Positions 43,520-53,102 of a DNA stretch of 64,000 bases are shown in pieces. Both the position numbers and the translations under genes were made by a program. Position 1 is the first letter of the stretch, and each line of letters begins with the position of its first letter. A model generated the notes under the pieces. The model was not told the DNA's origin and ran no database searches. It saw only the letters and a list, made by a program, of their open reading frames with translations. The DNA comes from an uncultured Nitrospira sp. (GTDB lineage: Bacteria; Nitrospirota; Nitrospiria; Nitrospirales; Nitrospiraceae): assembly GCA_902500995.1 (NCBI GenBank), contig CABVSR010000017.1:28450-92449 (forward strand), in the 5' to 3' direction.

Positions 43520-43548
43520 TTGACTTCAACTTTGCCCCTCACTACAAT
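43520..43548 (+). promoter_or_regulatory. dnaE promoter adjoining the start codon
   Basis: TTGACT (43520-43525), 17-bp spacer and TACAAT (43543-43548): 10 of 12 consensus bases with optimal spacing. Transcription would start at about 43554-43557, on or 1-3 nt before the GTG start of dnaE. Confidence 0.7.
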
Positions 43549-43556
43549 CGGACCCC

Positions 43557-46500
43557 GTGGCATCACAATTCGTTCATCTCCATCTCCACACCCAATACAG
43601 CCTCCTCGACGGCGCCAATCAGATCGATCCCCTGATGCAACAGGTGAAGGCGTTCGGGCAACCGGCCGTCGCGATGACCGATCACGGCAACATGTTCGGG
43701 GCGGTGGAGTTTTACCGGAAGGCCAAGGAAGCCGGCGTCAAACCCATCATCGGATGCGAAGCCTACATGGCGCCGGGCAGCCGCTTGGAGAAGAATTCAC
43801 ACCTCGCTCACAACGACTACTACCATCTCATCCTGCTCGCCACAAACCTCAAGGGTTACCAGAACCTGATCAAGCTCGTGAGCAAAGCCTATCTTGAAGG
43901 TTTCTACTATAAACCTCGGATGGATAAGGAAATTCTCCAGCAGCACCACGAAGGCCTCATTGGGCTGTCCGGTTGCTTGAGCGGCGAAGTTGCCTATCTC
44001 ATCGGGCAAAAGGATTTGGCCGGCGCCACGAAAGCGGCGGGCGAGTATCGCGAGATTTTCGGTAAGGACAATTATTATCTCGAATTGCAAGCCAACGGGC
44101 TAGAACACCAGCGCATCGCCAACGACGGGCTCCTCGACATCCATAAGAAACTCGGCATCCCCCTCGCCGGCACCAACGACTGCCACTATCTGAAAAAAGA
44201 AGACTCGCGCCCGCACGACCTCATGTTGTGCTTGCAGACCGGCAAAACGATCAACGATCCCAACCGCATGAAGTTCGACACGGACCAGCTCTACGTGAAA
44301 TCCACCGAGCAGGCGCTGGTCGAATTCAAGGAAATGCCGACGGCCGTGTCGAACACGGTCAAGATCGCCGAAGCCTGCACGCTCGAACTCGCGCTCAACA
44401 AGACCTATCTGCCCCAGTTCAAAGTGCCGGAAGGGTTCACGCGGGAAACCTACCTTGAACAACTCGCCATGGAAGGCCTGACACAGCGCCTGAAGGAACG
44501 GCCGAGCTCCATTCCCGAACTCGCCTATCAGGTCCGCCTGAAGGAAGAAATCGCAGTGATCTGCTCGATGGGGTTCGCCGGCTATTTTCTCATCGTGTGG
44601 GACATCATCAAGTTCGCCCGCTCGCGCGGCATTCCTGTCGGACCGGGGCGCGGCTCCGCCGCCGGCAGCCTCGTCGCCTATGCCCTGCGCATCACCGACC
44701 TCGATCCGCTCGTCTACTCGCTGCTGTTCGAGCGATTCCTGAATCCCGAGCGCGTGTCCCTCCCCGACATCGACATGGACTTCTGCATGGACCGCCGGGA
44801 CGAGGTCATCAACTACGTCATTCACAAATACGGCGAAGACCACGTCGCGCAGATCATCACGTTCGGCACCATGAAGGCCAAGGCCGCTATTCGCGATGTC
44901 GGCCGCGTCCTCGAAATGCCCTATGCGGAAGTCGACCGGATCGCCAAACTCGTCCCCGACGATTTGAAGATGACCCTCGACAAGGCGCTCGAACAGGAAC
45001 CGCGACTCAAGGACCTCGTCGACAAAGACGTGAAGGTGAAGGAGCTGATGTCGGTGGCACAGTCGCTGGAAGGCCTGGCCCGCCACGCCTCCACACACGC
45101 GGCCGGCATTGTGATCTCCGATCAACCGCTCACGGAACATGTTCCGCTCTACAAAGGCCCCAAGGACGAAATCGTCACCCAATATTCCATGGGGGATGTC
45201 GAAAAAATCGGCCTGGTGAAATTCGACTTCCTCGGCCTAAAGACGTTGACGATGATCCAGCGAGCCGAGTCGCTGGTGAACCAGGGTCGCCCCGGCCAAC
45301 CGCCTCTGCTGGTCGAGCAATTGCCCTTCGACGATCCGGCGACGTTCGCGCTGCTCTCCTCCGGCAAAACCACCGGCGTCTTCCAATTGGAAAGCTCCGG
45401 CATGCGCGACCTGCTGGTCGGACTCAAGCCGGACCGGTTCGAGGACATCATCGCCATCATCGCGCTCTATCGCCCTGGTCCTATGGACCTGATCCCCGAT
45501 TTCATCAAGCGCAAGCAGGGCAAGGTGCCGATTGCCTATGAAATGCCTGAACTGGAACCGATCCTGAAGGACACCTACGGGGTCATCGTGTACCAGGAAC
45601 AGGTCATGGCCATCGCCAACAAAGTGGCCGGATTCTCGCTGGGACAAGCGGACATTCTCCGCCGCGCCATGGGGAAAAAGAAACCGGAGGAAATGGAAAA
45701 GCTCCGGGTGAAATTCCTGGAAGGCGCGAAGCAGAAAAAAATCCCGGAGAAGAAGGCCGACAAACTCTACGAGCTGATCCAGAAATTCGCCGGCTACGGT
45801 TTCAACAAGTCGCACGCCGCCGCCTATGCCGTCGTCTGCTACCACACGGCCTATTTGAAGGCGCATTACCCGACGGAGTTCATGGCTGCGCTGATGACGA
45901 CCGACATGGGCAACGCCGACAAGATCGTCGGCTACTTCACCGAGTGCCGCGGGCTCGGCATTCCGGTGCTGCCGCCGGATGTGAATCAGAGCCAGAAGGA
46001 TTTCGCCGTCGTCGACAAGAGCATCCGGTTCGGGCTGGCGGCGATTAAGAACGTCGGCGAAGGCGCGGTCGAAGCCATCATCGAAGTCCGCAACGAGAGC
46101 GGTCCGTTCCGCTCGTTCTTCGACCTGTTCCGCCGTGTCGATCTCCGCAAGCTAAACAAACGGATGATGGAAGGCCTGATCAAGGCGGGAGCTTTCGACT
46201 CCATGGGCGGACGGCGCTCGCAATATCTGGCGGTGCTCGACCAGGCGATGGACGAAGGCGTCAGCATCCAAAAAGAACGCGCCGTCGGCCAGACCAGCAT
46301 CTTCGGCGACGAAATGCCCGGCCTGCCGCAGACGCTCGATGAACCGTCCCTGCCCGATGTACCCGAGTGGAGCCAGGGCGAGATGTTGAAATACGAGCGC
46401 GAGCTGACGGGCTTCTATATCAGCGCCCATCCATTGGCGCGGTATGAAGCGGCGATTCAACTGTTCGCCACCACAACCACGATGCAGGTGGCCGACGTGC

Positions 46501-47009
46501 CGGACGGGCGCGAAGTGAAACTCTGCGGCATCATCACCGCGGTCAAATCCATGTTGACCAAAAAGGGCGATCGCATGGCCTACATCACCCTCGAGGATTT
46601 ACATGGACTGGTAGAAGTGATAGCCTTTCCCGACTTGTACCGGGACCATGCCGAGATGATCGTGCCCGAGCGGGTCGTGCGGTTGACGGGCACCGTGGAT
46701 CGCGGAGACAAGGGCACCAAGTTGCGCGGGACCAAGATCGAACCGTTGGCCGAATTACAGAACACGGGGATCTCGCGGGTGATGATTCGCCTGCACGATA
46801 GCCCGACGGCCTCCACCAGGCTTCCGATGCTGCGTCAGGTGTTTCAGAAATATCCGGGGTCTTCGACCGTGGCCCTGGTCATGGCCTTGGGCGGCACCAT
46901 CGAAGCCCGGACCTCTCCCCTGCCCAACGTGAAGATCACGCCCAGCGAGCATTTCGTCGCCGATATTGAAGAAGTGCTGGGCAAAGGCGCCATCACTTTG
47001 GTAACCTAG
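43557..47009 (+). CDS. dnaE: DNA polymerase III subunit alpha
   Basis: Catalytic subunit of the replicative polymerase. The 1150-residue protein has the PHP domain (FVHLHLHTQYSLLDGA), the C-family polymerase core with PGRGSAAGSLVAY and the metal-binding PDIDMDF, the GFNKSHAAAYA segment, tandem HhH and a C-terminal OB fold (VKLCGIITAVKSMLTKKG). This is the DnaE1 type. Start GTG 43557 is forced because the PHP motif begins within six residues. No ribosome-binding site precedes it. Confidence 0.97.
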   Translation: MASQFVHLHLHTQYSLLDGANQIDPLMQQVKAFGQPAVAMTDHGNMFGAVEFYRKAKEAGVKPIIGCEAYMAPGSRLEKNSHLAHNDYYHLILLATNLKGYQNLIKLVSKAYLEGFYYKPRMDKEILQQHHEGLIGLSGCLSGEVAYLIGQKDLAGATKAAGEYREIFGKDNYYLELQANGLEHQRIANDGLLDIHKKLGIPLAGTNDCHYLKKEDSRPHDLMLCLQTGKTINDPNRMKFDTDQLYVKSTEQALVEFKEMPTAVSNTVKIAEACTLELALNKTYLPQFKVPEGFTRETYLEQLAMEGLTQRLKERPSSIPELAYQVRLKEEIAVICSMGFAGYFLIVWDIIKFARSRGIPVGPGRGSAAGSLVAYALRITDLDPLVYSLLFERFLNPERVSLPDIDMDFCMDRRDEVINYVIHKYGEDHVAQIITFGTMKAKAAIRDVGRVLEMPYAEVDRIAKLVPDDLKMTLDKALEQEPRLKDLVDKDVKVKELMSVAQSLEGLARHASTHAAGIVISDQPLTEHVPLYKGPKDEIVTQYSMGDVEKIGLVKFDFLGLKTLTMIQRAESLVNQGRPGQPPLLVEQLPFDDPATFALLSSGKTTGVFQLESSGMRDLLVGLKPDRFEDIIAIIALYRPGPMDLIPDFIKRKQGKVPIAYEMPELEPILKDTYGVIVYQEQVMAIANKVAGFSLGQADILRRAMGKKKPEEMEKLRVKFLEGAKQKKIPEKKADKLYELIQKFAGYGFNKSHAAAYAVVCYHTAYLKAHYPTEFMAALMTTDMGNADKIVGYFTECRGLGIPVLPPDVNQSQKDFAVVDKSIRFGLAAIKNVGEGAVEAIIEVRNESGPFRSFFDLFRRVDLRKLNKRMMEGLIKAGAFDSMGGRRSQYLAVLDQAMDEGVSIQKERAVGQTSIFGDEMPGLPQTLDEPSLPDVPEWSQGEMLKYERELTGFYISAHPLARYEAAIQLFATTTTMQVADVPDGREVKLCGIITAVKSMLTKKGDRMAYITLEDLHGLVEVIAFPDLYRDHAEMIVPERVVRLTGTVDRGDKGTKLRGTKIEPLAELQNTGISRVMIRLHDSPTASTRLPMLRQVFQKYPGSSTVALVMALGGTIEARTSPLPNVKITPSEHFVADIEEVLGKGAITLVT

Positions 47010-47046
47010 GCCAACCTAGGCAACACCCTTAAGGGGGTTCAGCAGT

Positions 47047-48015
47047 ATGAGAGACTACCTCGACTTTGAAAAACCGATCCGCGAACTCGAAGAGAAAATC
47101 GAGAAGCTGGCTTCCGCCGAATCGCCCAAGTCCGGAACCCAGGACGAGATCCGCAAGCTCAGAACCAAACTCGCGCAGGTCGAGCATCAGCTCTACACGA
47201 CCCTGACGCCCTGGCAACGGACCCAGTTGGCCCGCCATCCCCAGCGGCCTACGACCCTCGACTATATCGGCGAACTCTCCCGCGAGTTTCTCGAACTCCA
47301 CGGCGATCGCAACTTCGGCGACGACCGCGCCATCGTCGGCGGGTTCGCCCGCTTCAACGATCGCTCGGTCATGATCATCGGCCATCAAAAGGGTAAAACC
47401 CTCAAAGAACGCATGCAGCGGAATTTCGGCATGCCCAATCCGGAAGGCTACCGCAAAGCGCTCAGGCTCATGCGACTGGCGGAAAAGTTCAATCGCCCCA
47501 TCATCACCTTGATCGACACACCCGGCGCCTACCCCGGCATCGGCGCGGAAGAGCGCGGACAGGCGGAAGCCATCGCGAGAAATCTCTTCGTCATGTCCCG
47601 ACTGACCGTGCCCATCATCTCCGTCGTCATCGGCGAAGGCGGGAGCGGCGGCGCGCTGGCCCTGGGCGTGAGCGACCGGATCCTTATGCTGGAACACTCC
47701 GTCTATTCCGTCATTTCTCCCGAAGGCTGCGCGGCGATTTTGTATGACGATCCGACCAAGGTGCCCGATGCCGCGGCCTCGCTACGCATGACCGCGCAGG
47801 ATCTCGTCGGTCTCGGCATCGTGGACGAAGTGATACCCGAGCCGCTCGGCGGCGCGCACCGTGACGCCCGAGCCATGTGCGATCGGGTCGCCAAGGCGCT
47901 GGCCAACCAGCTGTATGCGCTCGTGGACCTGCCCACCGATCAGCTGCTCGCCGAACGCGACCAGAAGTTCCGGAAGATCGGCGTGGTCGGCGGACTCCTC
48001 CCCGTAGAAGCCTGA
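47047..48015 (+). CDS. accA: Acetyl-CoA carboxylase carboxyltransferase subunit alpha
   Basis: Alpha half of the carboxyltransferase that forms malonyl-CoA for fatty-acid synthesis. The 322-residue protein has DYLDFEKPIRELEEKI, the crotonase-like core with GDRNFGDDRAIVGG, TPGAYPGIGAEERGQ, IGEGGSGGALALG and YSVISPEGCAAILY. The ATG follows AAGGGGG, which can pair with an upstream ACACCC in a small TTAA-loop hairpin (about 47021-47041). It is 37 nt after dnaE, a frequent dnaE-accA pairing. Confidence 0.97.
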   Translation: MRDYLDFEKPIRELEEKIEKLASAESPKSGTQDEIRKLRTKLAQVEHQLYTTLTPWQRTQLARHPQRPTTLDYIGELSREFLELHGDRNFGDDRAIVGGFARFNDRSVMIIGHQKGKTLKERMQRNFGMPNPEGYRKALRLMRLAEKFNRPIITLIDTPGAYPGIGAEERGQAEAIARNLFVMSRLTVPIISVVIGEGGSGGALALGVSDRILMLEHSVYSVISPEGCAAILYDDPTKVPDAAASLRMTAQDLVGLGIVDEVIPEPLGGAHRDARAMCDRVAKALANQLYALVDLPTDQLLAERDQKFRKIGVVGGLLPVEA

Positions 48016-48168
48016 CCATCTCAAACATTCCGCCATCTGACAGCTCCGCTGGAACGAGGCGCAAGCACCCGTTTCTCCATTGACGTTCCCGATCTGATTC
48101 GGCTCCCTCCATATGGCGCTGGTGAATCTCCCTACCAGATTCGACTGATTTCCCGCCCATCCTCGACT

Positions 48169-48177
48169 TGTTACACT
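48169..48177 (+). promoter_or_regulatory. Candidate extended -10 promoter for the porin gene
   Basis: TGT followed by TACACT (extended -10 type) with no clear -35. The leader to ATG 48300 would be about 117 nt. Listed because the other barrel gene at 11570 has the same TGnTACACT. Weak. Confidence 0.3.
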
Positions 48178-48299
48178 CCCGCCCGCCCGCGCGCAGCAGG
48201 CGCGCCTCGACCGGAACAGCTGGTCCGTCGTCGGCTGCAGTCGTGCGCAGGGTCACATCCATTACAGACCGGTGAACTAAACAGGAGGAATGAAGGGGT

Positions 48300-49559
48300 A
48301 TGTCGAAATCGATCGTCAGCGCGCTTGTTGTCGCACTCTGGTGTAGTTGGGCGGCTTGGACCGGACCTGCTTCCGCACAAACGCCCGGCCTCGAGGGAGC
48401 AGCCACCGCCGACCCGCGGTGGACCGAGTCCCTGTGGCAGGCGGATCAGCAGGGAATCCAACGCTTCTTCCCGCAAGACGGGTTCCTGCGCGTCCGCGGC
48501 TGGGTCGATGGCGGCTATACGTACAATGCGAGCAGCCCGCGCAGCAATTTCAACGGGCCCTACAACGCGATCGACCGCGACATTCCGGTCTTGAACCAGT
48601 TGTACATGATCGTCGAGAAGCCGTTGACGGCGACGGGCAACAACTGGGGTATCGGCGGGCGTCTCGACTTCATGTACGGCTACGACTTCTTTCTGACACA
48701 GAGCAACGGGGTCGAACGTCGCGAAAACGGCGGGCAGCGCTGGAATGCACAGGGGCAGCATTACGGCCTGGCGATGCCGCAAGCCTATGCGGAAATCGGC
48801 AATCAGACCTTTTCGGTCAAGGTGGGACACTTCTACACGATCATCGGGTACGAAGGCGTGCCGGCCATCAATAACTTTTTCTACTCCAAGTCCTACGCTT
48901 ATCAATTCGCCGGACCCTTCACCCACTGGGGAGGACTGGCGACCTGGCACGTCAACGACCGGGTGACGGTGCAAGGTGGAGTCGTGAACGGCTGGGATTC
49001 TCTGGACCGGGACAAGGACAGCGCCACCGGCATCGCCAGCATCAAGTACACCGCGCCGGAGAACTTCTGGTCCTTCTCGTTCGCGATGGTCACCGGCAAC
49101 GAACCCAGCGCCGTCGCGACGCGCTTCGAAACCCGCACCCGCTACAGCGCCATCTTCACGCTGCATCCGGCGGAGCGGTGGGAATATGTCTTCCATCACC
49201 ACTACGCCTACCAGAACCAGGGCAGGCTCGACGGGGGAACGGCGCGCTGGTATGGCATCGACAACTATCTCTACTACGCCCTCACCGATCAAGTGCGGGC
49301 CGGTCTGCGGTTCGAGTGGATGCGCGATGAGGCAGGAACGCGAGTGGGCGGGAATCCGGTCCGCGACAATCCGAATCTCGGCCCGTTCGCCGGCTCGTTC
49401 TACTCCGTCAGCGTCGGGCTCAACTACAAACCGCACCCGAACGTGCTGATCCGCCCTGAAGTGCGCGCCGATTGGTTCGACGGGCAGCGACAGCCCTTCA
49501 ACGACGGCCTGAACAAGAACCAGGTCCTGGCGGCGATCAACGGCAACTTGCAGTTCTAA
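48300..49559 (+). CDS. Outer-membrane beta-barrel porin (BBP2-like)
   Basis: A 419-residue exported protein with signal peptide (cleavage near ASAQ) and a barrel-like remainder rich in aromatic and Gly residues. Features such as GWVDGGYTYNASSP, FMYGYDFF, GHFYTIIGYEGVPAINNFFYSK (split), YAYQFAGPFTHWGG and the closing NGNLQF with terminal Phe fit the putative beta-barrel porin-2 (BBP2) family. A strong AGGAGG lies about 15 nt before the ATG and AAGGGG closer to it. A strong hairpin follows. Substrate unknown. Confidence 0.83.
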   Translation: MSKSIVSALVVALWCSWAAWTGPASAQTPGLEGAATADPRWTESLWQADQQGIQRFFPQDGFLRVRGWVDGGYTYNASSPRSNFNGPYNAIDRDIPVLNQLYMIVEKPLTATGNNWGIGGRLDFMYGYDFFLTQSNGVERRENGGQRWNAQGQHYGLAMPQAYAEIGNQTFSVKVGHFYTIIGYEGVPAINNFFYSKSYAYQFAGPFTHWGGLATWHVNDRVTVQGGVVNGWDSLDRDKDSATGIASIKYTAPENFWSFSFAMVTGNEPSAVATRFETRTRYSAIFTLHPAERWEYVFHHHYAYQNQGRLDGGTARWYGIDNYLYYALTDQVRAGLRFEWMRDEAGTRVGGNPVRDNPNLGPFAGSFYSVSVGLNYKPHPNVLIRPEVRADWFDGQRQPFNDGLNKNQVLAAINGNLQF

Positions 49560-49565
49560 GTAGAG

Positions 49566-49612
49566 GCATACACAAGCGGGATGGTCCTTGTGATCATCCC
49601 GCTTGTGTATGC
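49566..49612. terminator. Strong 18-bp hairpin between convergent genes
   Basis: A perfect 18-bp stem (49566-49583 with 49595-49612) and an 11-nt loop, 6 nt after the porin stop and 15 nt from the end of the opposite gene. It lacks a T-run on either strand, so it is probably a bidirectional barrier or mRNA 3'-end stabiliser rather than a classic intrinsic terminator. Confidence 0.7.
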
Positions 49613-49626
49613 ACGGACAGCAGCGA

Positions 49627-50229
49627 TCATTGAGGAATTCCAAGCGTGGCGTCGGTGAGCAGTCCAAGCCTGACGAACCGCTCTCCGATCACGGAGAGGA
49701 TGTGTCCGCGTAACTCTGCCCGATAGGGTTCCAGCGAAGGGTCCTGAAGATATCGCTCGACCGTACGCGGCACCTTTTTCCACCAAGCGCGCGCGGCGTC
49801 GCGCGCCTGCTGCGAGCCGATGCCGCCGGCAGCCAGTATCGCCGTCAACTCCTTCTCGAAGAATCCGACATGCACCTGCTCATCATCGAGAATGTCCGCT
49901 AGATCCGGCCGCACCGCCGCCAGCAGCCTCGCGAATTCCAACCCCAGCGCCTCATAGCCGAACAACAACACCGCCAGCATTTCCCATTGTGACGGCACGG
50001 TCGGCAGCGTGGAGGGACGTTGAGAGATGGTCCCGAGCATGGCTTCGAATTGCCGGAGATGCTCCTGTTCGTCCGTTTCATGCCGCTGGAGAAACCGCTG
50101 CACGTGGCGTGGGAGCTGTTGGGTCTGCGCAGCACGCACGGCCCACAAAGCCATGGCTTCCGCGCGCAGGAACCGTTCGAGCAACGCCCGTTCGCAGGTC
50201 GCGGGCAGCACCATCGACTCCGCAGTCAC
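49627..50229 (-). CDS. Ferritin-like di-iron protein
   Basis: A 200-residue all-helical protein with a full set of di-iron ligand-like residues: Glu24, Glu54-x-x-His57 (DEQEH), Glu93, and Glu117-x-x-His120 (DEQVH). This E-ExxH-E-ExxH pattern is typical of ferritin-like four-helix bundles. The substrate (iron storage, oxygenase or peroxide defence) cannot be inferred. GTG 50229 overlaps the stop of the upstream small gene as GTGA and follows GGAGGAA, so this start is preferred to ATG 50214. Confidence 0.8.
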   Translation of the reverse strand: MTAESMVLPATCERALLERFLRAEAMALWAVRAAQTQQLPRHVQRFLQRHETDEQEHLRQFEAMLGTISQRPSTLPTVPSQWEMLAVLLFGYEALGLEFARLLAAVRPDLADILDDEQVHVGFFEKELTAILAAGGIGSQQARDAARAWWKKVPRTVERYLQDPSLEPYRAELRGHILSVIGERFVRLGLLTDATLGIPQ

Positions 50230-50426
50230 TCTTCCTCCGGCGGCGCGATCGGACCGGCCCATTCGCCTTTGGTCAGCCCGACTTCCTGAGAGGCCCCGTC
50301 AGGCCACTGAAAATATCCCACCTGATCGACAAAGAGAATGAGCGGATCCGTGTCCTCCCCGAGTCCTCGCCACCAGTACCAGCCGGCCTGTTTTGGTTTG
50401 TCTGTGCTCCACACAAGTTTAGACAT
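50226..50426 (-). CDS. 66-residue tryptophan-rich small protein
   Basis: MSKLVWSTDKPKQAGWYWWRG at the start; five Trp residues in all, acidic end PPEEE. No signal peptide or membrane segment. Its stop TGA overlaps the GTG of the ferritin-like gene by 4 nt, strong evidence for translational coupling and hence that this short gene is real. The WYWWRG pattern resembles small DUF551-like proteins, but I cannot assign a family. Confidence 0.72.
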   Translation of the reverse strand: MSKLVWSTDKPKQAGWYWWRGLGEDTDPLILFVDQVGYFQWPDGASQEVGLTKGEWAGPIAPPEEE

Positions 50427-50586
50427 GGTCCTGTATCTCGTCGTTCGTATCTCGTACCTCGCGAGAACCGTAAGCAGATCGCCCTCTTGTTCCGCACGAG
50501 ATACGCTTCACGAACGACGCCTCACGATCCTCCTCTATGCCGGCAGGTCTATGCTATAAGCTCTCTTCCGAGAGACGCACCCTATC

Positions 50587-53097
50587 ATGGACCGATTACC
50601 AATAGAAGAGGCGATTCCGGCGCTCCGCGAGCGGCTGGCGACCGGCCGGTCCTTGCTTTTGACCGCGCAACCGGGCGCGGGCAAAACTACCCGTGTGCCG
50701 CTCGCGCTGCTCGGGGAACCCTGGTTGGCAGGACAGAAGCTGATCATGCTGGAGCCGCGCCGGCTGGCCGCTCGCGCCGCCGCGACCTACATGGCCGCCA
50801 CCCTCGGCGAGCCGGTAGGACGAACCGTGGGCTACCGTATCCGGCACGACTCCAAGGTCAGCGGGGCCACCCGCATCGAGGTCGTGACCGAAGGCATCCT
50901 CACGCGCCTGCTGCAGCAGGACCCGTCTCTGGCGGGCTACGGCCTCGTCATCTTCGATGAATTCCACGAACGCAGCCTGCAGGCCGATCTCGGGCTGGCG
51001 TTCGCGAGGGAATCGCAGCGGCTCTTTCGCGAGGATCTGCGCCTGCTGGTCATGTCGGCGACGCTCGATTGCGCCGCCGTGACCGGGCTGCTGCAAGACG
51101 CGGCCACCATCTCCTGTGAGGGCCGGCTCTTTCCCGTCACCACGCAGTATCTGGATCGGCCGATCGAGGGCCATGTGGAACCGGCGGTAGTGCGCAGCAT
51201 CCGGATGGCGCTGGCTCAAGAATCGGGCAGTCTATTGGTATTCTTGCCCGGCATGGCCGAGATCCGGCGCGTCGAACGGCAGCTGCATGAGGCCCGGCTG
51301 GGACCAGACGTCATCATCGCCCCTCTTCATGGGGAACTACCGCAAGCCGAGCAGGAGCAGGCGATTCGTCCCGCGCCTCAAGGCCATCGCAAAATTGTGC
51401 TGGCGACCTCCATTGCCGAAACCAGTTTGACCATCGAAGGCGTACGCGTCGTCATCGATGCCGGGCTCATGCGCGTCCCTCGCTTCGATCCCCGTACAGG
51501 CCTCACACGGCTCGATACCATTCGTGTCACGCACGACGCCGCCGATCAACGCCGCGGGCGCGCCGGCCGATTGGAGCCGGGCACCTGCTACCGTCTCTGG
51601 ACCCACGCCGAGCATCAGGCCCTGCTTCCCCGGAGACCGCCGGAAATCCTGGAAGCAGACCTGGCGCCGCTCGCGCTCGACCTCGCCGAATGGGGCGTGC
51701 TCGACGCCACCGAATTATCCTGGCTCGATCCGCCGCCGGCCGGGGCGCTGGCGCAGGCGCGAGACCTGCTTCGACAATTGGGGGCGCTCGATAGCCGAGG
51801 CGCGTTGACGACCCACGGCCGCCGGCTGGCCCACGTGACGGTGCATCCGCGGCTGGCCCACATGATGGTCGCTGCCGTCCCGCTGGGATGGGGGTCCTGG
51901 GCCTGCGACCTCGCCGCGCTCCTCAGCGAACGCGACATACTGCAAGGCGGCCCAGGCTGGCGCAACGCCGACCTGCGCCTGCGAATGGAAGCGCTACGCG
52001 GCCAGAAAGAACACCTCGCCGGAGCCACCATCAACCGGGCCGTCTGTGAACGGGTCCGCCGTGCGGCGGAGCAGTGGCGGCGCCAACTTGAACTGCACGC
52101 ACCATCCGGCGACGGCGTCGACCACATCGGACTCCTGCTGGCCCTGGCCTATCCCGATCGTGTCGCTCAACGGATTGCCGGCAGTGAAGGCCGCTATCGC
52201 CTGGCCAACGGGCGAGGCGCCTCGTTTCAGGGCCATCAGAATCTGTCGCAGGAAGACTACCTTGTCGTGGCGCAGCTCGATGGGACCGGCGATTGGGCAC
52301 GTATCCTCGCCGCCGCACCCCTGCGACTTCGCGATCTCGAGCGCGATTGTGCGGAGCAGATCGTAGCGGTCGATGTCCTGGAATGGGATGACCGCTCGGA
52401 ATCGGTCCGCGCGCGGCGCCAGCGGCGCTGGGGCCAGTTGATCCTGGACGATCGCGCCACCCACGAACCGGACCAGGCTCAGGTCACTGCCGCGCTGCTC
52501 ACCGGTCTCCGTCGCGCCGGTCTCGCCGCCCTGCCTTGGACCAAGGAACAGCAACAGTGGCGGGCACGGGTCGCCCTCCTCCACCGTATCGATCCCACTT
52601 GGCCTGATCTGTCCGACGAGGCGCTGACCAACACGCTGGAACAATGGCTGGGACCCTTCGTGACCGGGCTCACCAGCCTCGCGCAACTGCGCCGGCTCGA
52701 TGTGCAGGCCCCGCTCGACAGCCTGCTGACTTGGCAACAGCGGCAGGAACTGCCGCGTCTCGCCCCGACGCACCTCGCGGTGCCGAGCGGCTCGCATGTC
52801 CGGCTGGACTATGAGCAGGGTGACTCGCCCGTGCTGGCCGTGCGCTTACAAGAAATGTTCGGCTGCCAGGAGACCCCGAGGATCGCCGGAGGGAAGGTGC
52901 CGCTCACGGTGCATCTGCTCTCCCCGGCCGGCAGGCCGGTACAAGTCACGAAGGATCTGGCAAGCTTCTGGCGGTCAGCGTATCAAGAGGTGAAAAAGGA
53001 ATTACGCGGCCGGTACCCTCGCCATCATTGGCCCGACGACCCGCTCAGCGCCCAGCCGACCAATCGCACCAAGCGGCACAGGGCCACCAACTCCTGA
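50587..53097 (+). CDS. hrpB: ATP-dependent helicase HrpB
   Basis: DEAH-box-type helicase of unknown cellular substrate. The 836-residue protein has Walker A QPGAGKTTRVP, the DEFH box (VIFDEFHERSLQADLGL), SAT motif MSATLD, and RRGRAGRLEPGTCYRLW (motif VI), then the helicase-associated domain and the HrpB-specific C-terminal domain that ends in RYPRHHWPDDPLSAQPTNRTK, typical of the family. TATGCTATAAG lies about 30 nt upstream and may be a -10. Confidence 0.95.
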   Translation: MDRLPIEEAIPALRERLATGRSLLLTAQPGAGKTTRVPLALLGEPWLAGQKLIMLEPRRLAARAAATYMAATLGEPVGRTVGYRIRHDSKVSGATRIEVVTEGILTRLLQQDPSLAGYGLVIFDEFHERSLQADLGLAFARESQRLFREDLRLLVMSATLDCAAVTGLLQDAATISCEGRLFPVTTQYLDRPIEGHVEPAVVRSIRMALAQESGSLLVFLPGMAEIRRVERQLHEARLGPDVIIAPLHGELPQAEQEQAIRPAPQGHRKIVLATSIAETSLTIEGVRVVIDAGLMRVPRFDPRTGLTRLDTIRVTHDAADQRRGRAGRLEPGTCYRLWTHAEHQALLPRRPPEILEADLAPLALDLAEWGVLDATELSWLDPPPAGALAQARDLLRQLGALDSRGALTTHGRRLAHVTVHPRLAHMMVAAVPLGWGSWACDLAALLSERDILQGGPGWRNADLRLRMEALRGQKEHLAGATINRAVCERVRRAAEQWRRQLELHAPSGDGVDHIGLLLALAYPDRVAQRIAGSEGRYRLANGRGASFQGHQNLSQEDYLVVAQLDGTGDWARILAAAPLRLRDLERDCAEQIVAVDVLEWDDRSESVRARRQRRWGQLILDDRATHEPDQAQVTAALLTGLRRAGLAALPWTKEQQQWRARVALLHRIDPTWPDLSDEALTNTLEQWLGPFVTGLTSLAQLRRLDVQAPLDSLLTWQQRQELPRLAPTHLAVPSGSHVRLDYEQGDSPVLAVRLQEMFGCQETPRIAGGKVPLTVHLLSPAGRPVQVTKDLASFWRSAYQEVKKELRGRYPRHHWPDDPLSAQPTNRTKRHRATNS

Positions 53098-53102
53098 CAG
53101 CG

